Of a stretch of DNA of 64,000 bases, positions 58,291 through 64,000 are shown one piece after another. The stretch spans positions 1 to 64,000 of the forward strand of contig NZ_JAAGLT010000018.1 in assembly GCF_010548275.1 (NCBI RefSeq). The letters run 5' to 3'. How positions within the stretch are numbered: position 1 is the first letter of the stretch; the number at the start of each line of letters is the position of its first letter. Position numbers and translations under genes: made by a program. Under the pieces are notes generated by a model, which had not been told where the DNA came from, made no database searches, and saw only the letters and a program-made list of their open reading frames with translations. Source of the stretch: Streptomyces sp. SID12488. GTDB taxonomy: Bacteria; Actinomycetota; Actinomycetes; Streptomycetales; Streptomycetaceae.

Positions 58291-59061
58291 GTGCCGGACC
58301 CTACGCGTCCCCGATCCTCCCTCCGTACCGCAGTGGTCTGGGAAGTCGTCTCGGACGCCCTGGAGCGCCGTGTCAAAGCCGCGGGGCGTGAAGCGCTGGA
58401 CGTCCTCGACACCGGCGGCGGCAGCGGCAACTTCGCCGTGCCCGTCGCCCGCCTCGGCCACCGCGTCACCGTCGTCGACCCGAGCCCCAACGCGTTGTTC
58501 GCGCTGGAGCGCCGGGCCGCCGAGGCCGGCGTCGCCGACCGTGTCCGGGGTGTCCAGGGCGACGCGCACGGCCTCTTCGACGTGGTCGAGCGAGGCGGCT
58601 ACGACGCGGTGCTCTGCCACGGCGTCCTGGAGTACGTGGACGACCCCGCCGAGGGCGTCCGCAACGTGGTGGCCGCCCTGCGCTCCGAGGGCGTCCTCAG
58701 CCTGCTCGCCGCCGGACTCGGCGGCGCCGTGCTCGCGCGAGCCCTCGCCGGGCACTTCAAGGAGGCCAAGCGGGCGCTCGACGACCCGGACGGCCGATGG
58801 GGCGAGAGTGACCCCGTTCCCCACCGGTTCACCGCCGAACAGCTCACCGGGCTCGTCGAGGGCGCGGGCCTGCGTGTGGGCGCCGTGCACGGCGTGCGGA
58901 TCTTCGCCGACCTGGTCCCCGGCGTCCTCGTGGACACCGAGCCGGGCGCCCTGGACGCGCTGTTGAAGCTGGAGGCAGCGGCGGCCGAGCAGCCCGCCTT
59001 CCACTCCGTAGCCACCCAGCTTCATGTGCTCGGCGAGACTCCGGGTGCCACCAAGGTCTGA
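58291..59061 (+). CDS. Class I SAM-dependent methyltransferase
   Basis: This 256-residue Rossmann-fold methyltransferase has VLDTGGGSGNFAVPVARLGHRVTVVDPS (motif I), RGVQGDAHGL, and DAVLCHGVLEYVDDPAEGV. GAGGAGTC precedes the GTG at 58291. Substrate is unknown. It lies after the HEPN gene with 133 bases between. Confidence 0.9.
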   Translation: MPDPTRPRSSLRTAVVWEVVSDALERRVKAAGREALDVLDTGGGSGNFAVPVARLGHRVTVVDPSPNALFALERRAAEAGVADRVRGVQGDAHGLFDVVERGGYDAVLCHGVLEYVDDPAEGVRNVVAALRSEGVLSLLAAGLGGAVLARALAGHFKEAKRALDDPDGRWGESDPVPHRFTAEQLTGLVEGAGLRVGAVHGVRIFADLVPGVLVDTEPGALDALLKLEAAAAEQPAFHSVATQLHVLGETPGATKV

Positions 59062-59337
59062 GCCACCTCCTGTGGTGGACCGCTGATCAGGGGCTCGGCC
59101 GCAGATGGAGTACGCCACAGGCCCCCCGATCGGCCGCCCGGAGCCGTATGATCGAGGGAGACCGCTCTGCATGACGGGCCGGTTGCTGGGGAATGAACGC
59201 CTCAGTGAGCCGGGACCGCCATGGCGGATTCCGGTTGCCAATTGGCGTAGAGGGGCGGGTTTCACGGGGGCGATTCCCTGCCTATCCTGAAGGGGACCCC
59301 CGGTCGCCCCGGCGACTGCACGAATGAGGAGGACTCC
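59062..59337. other. 276-base intergenic region upstream of the DUF3040 gene
   Basis: No gene was found. It contains the palindromes ccgccatggcgg (59207) and gccaattggc (59236), an AT-richer stretch in between, and a TATCCT -10 (59283-59288) about 50 bases before the GTG with a clear GAGGAGG. Confidence 0.5.
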
Positions 59338-59748
59338 GTGCCGCTCTCGGAGCACGAGCAGCGAATGCTCGAGCAGATGGAGCGAGCGCTGTACGCCGAA
59401 GATCCCAAGTTCGCGACAGCGCTTGAAGGAAGCGGGCTGCGCACGTACACCCGGCGACGGGTCTACCAGGCGGTCGCGGGCTTCCTCGTAGGTATCGCGC
59501 TCCTCATGGCCGGAATGGTCACAGTGCAGATCTGGCTGAGCGTGGTGGGATTCCTCGTCATGCTGGGCTGTGCGGTACTGGCCGTGACGGGTTGGCGCAA
59601 GGCCCCCAAGCCGGGCGAACAGCCCGCCGCGGGTGCCGCCCCCGGGGCTCCGCACGCTCGCCGACAGGGCCGGCAGCGGCGCTCCGTGATGGATCGCATC
59701 GAGGAGCGCTGGCAGCGTCGCCGTGACGAACAACAGGGCGGCCAGTAG
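59338..59748 (+). CDS. DUF3040 membrane protein
   Basis: This 136-residue protein has the DUF3040 N-terminal signature (PLSEHEQRMLEQMERALYAEDPKFA), two helices (about residues 44-85) and a basic tail. GAGGAGG precedes the GTG. The family is actinomycete-specific and of unknown function. In many genomes it sits near mraZ-type cell-wall genes, which lie outside the window. Confidence 0.88.
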   Translation: MPLSEHEQRMLEQMERALYAEDPKFATALEGSGLRTYTRRRVYQAVAGFLVGIALLMAGMVTVQIWLSVVGFLVMLGCAVLAVTGWRKAPKPGEQPAAGAAPGAPHARRQGRQRRSVMDRIEERWQRRRDEQQGGQ

Positions 59749-59794
59749 CCCGTAGGACCGCGGTTGCCCGCGTGGCGACCGCCAGACGTGAAAC

Positions 59795-59834
59795 GCCGGT
59801 GGCCCGGAACCCTCCAGGGTTCCGGGCCACCGGC
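59795..59834. terminator. Bidirectional terminator after DUF3040
   Basis: A 19-bp perfect stem (gccggtggcccggaaccct) has a 2-base loop. It separates the convergent DUF3040 and transglutaminase genes. Confidence 0.92.
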
Positions 59835-59853
59835 ATGTCCTGCTGTCGTGCCG

Positions 59854-62253
59854 TCAGCCGTGCTGGCCCCAGGGCTTGCGCAGGGCCGGCCGGGTCGGCC
59901 GGGCCGCCCGGACACGCTCGCTGAGCGCGGTCCAGCGCGCCCCCATCGCCCACAGCGACCGTACGTTCGAACGCGGGATGAACGTCGCAAGCAGCTCCGT
60001 GCCCCGGCTCGCCGTGGTGCGCAGGGCGTCGGTCACCCGGCGCACATCCTCCGCGAGTCCCGCCGTCGGGTGCGGATTCGGCGCGTACAGGACCTGTTCC
60101 ACGGCGTTCGCCACCCGGTGCACGGAGGCCGCCGCCGCCGGATCGAGATTGCCGAGACGCACGATCCGGGCAGCCGCCTTGCGAGGTGTCTGGGATTCCT
60201 CCGGTCTGATCCCGAAGTCCCAGGCGCTGTCGGTCAGTTCCTGCCAGACCGACAGCGTGTGGACCGCCACGTCCCCGCCACCGCGGCCGTGTGCGCCGAG
60301 CCGTACGGCCCGGATCCGCTGCCGCCACAGCAACGGCGTCAACAGGACCGCGAACACGGCGAGCACGGCGAGCGTCCACATCATCAGGTCGCCAAACCAC
60401 CACCAGCCATCCTTGTCGCCCTGGCCCAGCGCGGCCTGCGGGGACTCGCTCGCGCACCCGCCGTCCAGCCGTCGCTGCGCCGCCGTGCAGGTCTCGCTCG
60501 CCGAGGCGGAGTCGGAGGGCGCCACGGAGGCGTTCTGGGACGGCACGTCCGGGTTCGGGATCTGGCTGCCCGGCGCCTGGGACTGCGTGTACTCGGGCAC
60601 CGAACCACGGGTCGGGGTCGGCTCGAAGCGGGTCCAGCCGACGCCCTCGAAGTACAGCTCCGGCCAGGCGTGCGCGTCACGCAGCCCCACCGAGACCGTG
60701 CCGTCCGGCTGCGGGGTGCCCGGCGCGAAGCCCACCGCGACCCGGGCCGGAATGCCCAGCGTGCGGGCCATCGAGGCCATCGCGAAGGAGAAGTGGACGC
60801 AGAAGCCCTCCTTGTCCCTCAGGAACCGCGCGATCGCGTTGGAGCCGCTGCCGGCCTGCACCTGTGTGTCGTACCGGAAGCCGCCGCTCACCGAGAACCA
60901 GTCCTGGAGCTTGACCGCCTGCTCGTAGGCGTTGGCCGAACCGGCGGTGACTTCGCGCGCGGTGCGCGACACGATCGTCGGCAGCGACTCAGGGACCTGT
61001 GTGAACTCGCGCACCACTGCCGGATCCGGATCCGGCGCCTCGGCGAGCTGCTGCGCGGTCGGCTGCACATCCAGGCTCGTCACCGTGTATCGCGCGCCGC
61101 GCGTGTTCTGGCCGTGGTCACCGACGAGGGTGCGGCCCACCGGCTCGAAGCGCCAGTTGCCGTTGATCTTCACACCGGTCGCGGGGTACGGCATCGGCAG
61201 CCAGTCCTGGGCGTACCAGTCCGCCGCCGCGATGGTGGTCGTGACCTCGGTGCGCCGCACGTCCGCCCTCAGGCCCAGCGGGTTCGGGAACGACTTCGGT
61301 ACGTCCTCGATGCGCCGTTGGGAAGGCTTCCACGCGGTGCCGTCGAAGGAGTCGAGCGAGACGATCCGCAGATACAGGTCCTGGGTGTCCTCGCTGCTGT
61401 TGCGCACGGACATGACCTGGCGGTCCTCGTCCTGGTTCAGGTTGTCGCGCAGCGACACCAGCGGGTTGACGGCGGAGATCGTGCCGCCTTCGCCCGAGCC
61501 CACACGGCTGGGCAGGACGTTCAGCAGCCCGCCGTCGAGCGAGGGCAGCGCGAGCGGCACCACGATGGCGACGCCCAGCGCCACCGCGCCGATACGGCGT
61601 CCCGTGCGTACGGGGGCGAGCACGCCACCGGTCGACTGCTCGCCTGGGGAGCGCGGCGCGCCGCCGAAGACCCGGCCCCACTGGGAGAGCCGGTCCCGGC
61701 CCTCGGCCAGGAGCAGCATCAGATAACCCGCTGCGGCGAGCAGGAACCACACCCAGGCGCCGCTGCCGTCGGCCAGCCCTGCGGCGACCGAGTACAGCGC
61801 GAGCAGCGGCAGGCCGGCCGGGGCCGCGCTGCGGAACGTCACCGCGAGGGTGTCCACCGCGAGCCCGATCAGCAGGACACCGCCGACCACCATCAGCCGT
61901 ATGCCGTCGGACAGGGGCGCCGGGATCGCGTACCGCCCGACGTCGTCCGTGCCGCTCTGAAGCAGCGTGCCGAACTGCTGGATGGCGTCGGGACCGGGAA
62001 TCAGGCCGAAGAAGGCCTGCTCCCGGACGAAGACCAGGGTCAGCAGGAGGAGCGTGACGAGGAGCTGCGCCGCGACCGTCAGCGGCCAGGCCAGTGGCAT
62101 CCGCCGGGCCCCTGCGCCGACGATCGTCTGCATGCCCAGTAGGAGGGTCACCTGCAGGAGCCAGCTCACGTCCTCGACCAGCGGCAGCAGGGCACACGCC
62201 GTCAGCATGGTGGCCGCCCAGGCGCACAGCGCCAGTCGTGCGCGCCCGCTCAT
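59854..62253 (-). CDS. Transglutaminase-like membrane protein (DUF3488/DUF4129 type)
   Basis: This 799-residue protein has about six N-terminal helices (to residue 210), an extracytoplasmic part with the transglutaminase core and a C-terminal helix plus DUF4129-like tail. The core has the Cys in DKEGFCVHFSFAMASMARTLGIPARV and the His in GLRDAHAWPELY; the third position reads GWTRFEPTP, with Glu replacing the common Asp. The ATG overlaps the stop of the DUF58 gene. This is the MoxR-DUF58-TgpA set known in many actinobacteria. Confidence 0.9.
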   Translation of the reverse strand: MSGRARLALCAWAATMLTACALLPLVEDVSWLLQVTLLLGMQTIVGAGARRMPLAWPLTVAAQLLVTLLLLTLVFVREQAFFGLIPGPDAIQQFGTLLQSGTDDVGRYAIPAPLSDGIRLMVVGGVLLIGLAVDTLAVTFRSAAPAGLPLLALYSVAAGLADGSGAWVWFLLAAAGYLMLLLAEGRDRLSQWGRVFGGAPRSPGEQSTGGVLAPVRTGRRIGAVALGVAIVVPLALPSLDGGLLNVLPSRVGSGEGGTISAVNPLVSLRDNLNQDEDRQVMSVRNSSEDTQDLYLRIVSLDSFDGTAWKPSQRRIEDVPKSFPNPLGLRADVRRTEVTTTIAAADWYAQDWLPMPYPATGVKINGNWRFEPVGRTLVGDHGQNTRGARYTVTSLDVQPTAQQLAEAPDPDPAVVREFTQVPESLPTIVSRTAREVTAGSANAYEQAVKLQDWFSVSGGFRYDTQVQAGSGSNAIARFLRDKEGFCVHFSFAMASMARTLGIPARVAVGFAPGTPQPDGTVSVGLRDAHAWPELYFEGVGWTRFEPTPTRGSVPEYTQSQAPGSQIPNPDVPSQNASVAPSDSASASETCTAAQRRLDGGCASESPQAALGQGDKDGWWWFGDLMMWTLAVLAVFAVLLTPLLWRQRIRAVRLGAHGRGGGDVAVHTLSVWQELTDSAWDFGIRPEESQTPRKAAARIVRLGNLDPAAAASVHRVANAVEQVLYAPNPHPTAGLAEDVRRVTDALRTTASRGTELLATFIPRSNVRSLWAMGARWTALSERVRAARPTRPALRKPWGQHG

Positions 62254-63614
62254 GACCGTCCCTCCCTGCCACTGACCGCGCCGAGACCGGAACGGTCCCG
62301 GTCGGCCTGGCGCCACACGTCGCTCATCGCGACGCCTCGCGGCACCCGCACCACCGTCCAGCCCGACTCGCGAAGCATCCGCAGCGACTCCTCGCCCGGG
62401 TCCAGCGGACCCGGCGCGTCGGTGGGTTCCCGTACCCAGGTCTCACTGTCCAGCACGAAGGCGACCGCCCCGCCGCTGCGCTGCCGCATCTTCGCGGCCA
62501 CCGTGGTCTGCTCCTCGTCGAGGTCGCCGAAGAAGGCCATCAGCATCCCCTCACCGCCGCCGCGCAGCGCGTCGTACGCTCGGGAGATGTCCGTGCCGTC
62601 AGAGTGGTCGATCACTGCGAGCGTGTCCATCATCATGCCGGCCGCGTCCGCCGACTCGTAGCTGGCGCCCGCGAAACCCTCGGCGCCCGCGTCCGGCACG
62701 GAGTTGCCCGTGTCTGTCAACAGCCGTACGGAAAATCCCCGTTCGAGCATGTGGACCAGGATGGAGGCGGCGCCCGAGACGGCCCATTCGAAGGCCGAGT
62801 CCGGACCCGCGCCCAGATAGGCGATGCCCCGGGTGTCCAGGAGCACCGTGCAGCGGGCCCGCTGCGGCTGCTCCTCGCGCCGCACCATCAACTCGCCGTA
62901 GCGGGCGGTGGAGCGCCAATGTACGCGGCGCAGGTCGTCGCCGTAGCGGTAGCCGCGCGGGATCGCGTCGTCCTCCCCGGCCAGCGCCAGTGAGCGCTGC
63001 CGCCCGTCGCCGTACCCCTTGGCCTCGCCGGTGAGCCGTACCGGCGGCAGTGCCTCCACGCGCGGGATCACCGTCAGGGTGTCGTGCGTCGAGAAGGAGC
63101 GGGTCAGCTCGCACATGCCGAACGGGTCGGTCAGCCGCAGCTGGAGCGGGCCCAGCGGATAGCGGCCCCGCAGGTCGGAGCGGACACGGTAGGACACCTC
63201 GCGGCGCCCGCCCGCCTCCACCCGGTCCAGGACGAAACGGGGGCGCGGACCGAGTACGTACGGCACCCGGTCCTGAAGCATCAGCAGGCCCGTGGGCAGC
63301 CGCGAGACGTTGTCCATCCGGAGATGGACGCGGGCCTCGGCGGCGGCGGGCACGCGCGCGGGGGACAGCCGGCGGCTGCCGGCCACCCGGTAGCGCGTGC
63401 GGTACAGGACGGTCGCGCAGACCAGCGGCAGTACGGAGAGCAGCAGGCCCACCCGGAGCAGATCGCCCTGCCCCAGGACGTACGCGCAGATGGCGGCGGC
63501 GATCCCGGCGGCCAGGAAGGAGCGCCCGCGGGTGGTGAGACCGGCCAGTGCCGTGCGCACCCCGCCCTTGTCGCCCTGGTCGTCCTCCGGGTGTCCGGGC
63601 ACCCCTGAGCTCAT
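62250..63614 (-). CDS. DUF58 (vWA-like) protein
   Basis: This 454-residue protein has two N-terminal helices and the DUF58 motif GDDLRRVHWRSTARYGELMVRREE, a diverged von Willebrand A fold. It forms an operon with a MoxR ATPase (4-base overlap) and a transglutaminase. The set is thought to act at the cell envelope. Confidence 0.9.
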   Translation of the reverse strand: MSSGVPGHPEDDQGDKGGVRTALAGLTTRGRSFLAAGIAAAICAYVLGQGDLLRVGLLLSVLPLVCATVLYRTRYRVAGSRRLSPARVPAAAEARVHLRMDNVSRLPTGLLMLQDRVPYVLGPRPRFVLDRVEAGGRREVSYRVRSDLRGRYPLGPLQLRLTDPFGMCELTRSFSTHDTLTVIPRVEALPPVRLTGEAKGYGDGRQRSLALAGEDDAIPRGYRYGDDLRRVHWRSTARYGELMVRREEQPQRARCTVLLDTRGIAYLGAGPDSAFEWAVSGAASILVHMLERGFSVRLLTDTGNSVPDAGAEGFAGASYESADAAGMMMDTLAVIDHSDGTDISRAYDALRGGGEGMLMAFFGDLDEEQTTVAAKMRQRSGGAVAFVLDSETWVREPTDAPGPLDPGEESLRMLRESGWTVVRVPRGVAMSDVWRQADRDRSGLGAVSGREGRS

Positions 63615-64000
63615 CCAAGCCTCCGGGGCGGCTGGCCGAAGTCGGGCGCGGAGCGGCCCATGCCGAAGCCGCTCTGCTGCTGGGGCGCCGCGGGCACCGG
63701 GGTGCGCTGGAGGATGTCCTGGACGACCTGCTCGGAGGTGCGGCGGTTCAGCTGGGCCTGGGCGGTGGGCAGCAGGCGGTGGGACAGGACGGCCACGGCG
63801 AGAGCCTGGATGTCGTCCGGCAGTGCGTACTCCCGGCCGCTCAGGGCGGCGGACGCCCTCGCGGCACGCAGCAGATGCAGCGTGGCGCGCGGCGACGCGC
63901 CGAGTCTGAGGTCGGGATGCGTGCGCGTGGCGCCGACCAGGTCCACCGCGTACCGCCGGACCGAGTCCGCGACATGGACGTTGCGGACGGCCTCGACGAG
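63611..64000 (-). CDS. MoxR-family AAA+ ATPase, C-terminal part (continues beyond window)
   Basis: The last 130 residues of a MoxR AAA+ protein: LVGATRTHPDLRLGASPRATLHLLRAARASAALSGREYALPDDIQALAVAVLSHRLLP (lid domain and sensor 2 Arg). The catalytic P-loop lies off the right edge. The stop overlaps the DUF58 ATG (ATGA). Confidence 0.9.
   Translation of the reverse strand, partial: LVEAVRNVHVADSVRRYAVDLVGATRTHPDLRLGASPRATLHLLRAARASAALSGREYALPDDIQALAVAVLSHRLLPTAQAQLNRRTSEQVVQDILQRTPVPAAPQQQSGFGMGRSAPDFGQPPRRLG

Noticed and set aside
59764..62142. Long plus-strand frame opposite the transglutaminase gene
   Set aside because: It is Arg/His/Gly-rich without domains and is the mirror of a recognised gene on the minus strand.
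1..64000. tRNA, rRNA, CRISPR arrays, prophage or biosynthetic cluster
   Set aside because: No cloverleaf, repeat-spacer pattern, integrase, or polyketide/peptide synthase was seen by eye. tRNAscan-SE and CRISPR finders would confirm.

Overview
The window is chromosomal DNA of a high-GC actinomycete, almost certainly a Streptomyces. The evidence is the very high third-position GC, the many GTG/TTG starts, leaderless promoters, Streptomyces-type intergenic repeats, and gene families such as DUF3040, the SAV_6107-type HEPN protein, a fused TrpE-TrpG and a MacRS-like two-component pair. From memory, gene order follows the S. coelicolor core from about SCO2155 (ctaD) down to about SCO2095. Parts also match the Mycobacterium tuberculosis block Rv2172c-Rv2200c. 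No rRNA, tRNA, CRISPR array, intact transposon or biosynthetic cluster was seen.

Layout. 1-7530: the aa3 oxidase / bc1 supercomplex genes (3' end of ctaD, ctaF, then ctaE-qcrC-qcrA-qcrB), interrupted by an L,D-transpeptidase lipoprotein and a receiver-like protein. 7684-10490: trpD, then a SAM-IV-type riboswitch in front of a cysteine-desulfurase-like aminotransferase. 10600-17280: an Lrp/AsnC ligand-binding protein, a rhomboid protease, a zinc-ribbon protein, a YacP-like NYN protein, two NlpC/P60 hydrolases and a lipoprotein metallopeptidase. 17267-25063: GT87 and PimB'-like glycosyltransferases, a secreted cholesterol oxidase, an acyl-CoA synthetase, a metallophosphoesterase and an SRPBCC protein. 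25255-34716: an ArsA-like ATPase with a degenerate P-loop, glucokinase (glkA), an endonuclease/phosphatase-fold gene with a duplicated tail, an alpha/beta hydrolase, PlsC, a histidine kinase/response regulator pair and 6-phosphofructokinase. 34762-39232: fused anthranilate synthase with a classical Trp attenuator, class II DAHP synthase, and the bfd/bfr iron pair with an iron box. 39417-51155: a sulfite-oxidase-like Mo enzyme, a His-rich DUF4396 membrane protein behind a CsoR-like operator, endonuclease IV, a PASTA Ser/Thr kinase, thiOSG with a TPP riboswitch, a ferredoxin-reductase-like flavoprotein, an Rv2175c-like DNA-binding protein, thiE, metF and a Tyr/Gln-rich low-complexity membrane protein. 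51202-64000: a phytoene-desaturase-like oxidoreductase, a DUF4126 protein, a TetR/YhgE-Pip/degenerate ABC ATPase operon with a 30-bp operator, a HEPN protein, a methyltransferase, DUF3040, and the start of a MoxR-DUF58-transglutaminase operon.

How it fits together. The respiratory genes, aromatic amino-acid genes (trpD, trpEG, aroH), glycolytic control genes (glkA, pfkA), envelope genes (L,D-transpeptidase, NlpC/P60, mannosyltransferases, PlsC, PASTA kinase) and thiamine/C1 genes make this a housekeeping region. The most interesting signals are regulatory or structural: several perfect palindromes at promoters or start codons, ten leaderless start sites, two ATPases that have lost the Walker-A lysine, a putative TnpB/IS605 right-end relic, a duplicated gene tail and a G-quadruplex-capable intergenic tract.
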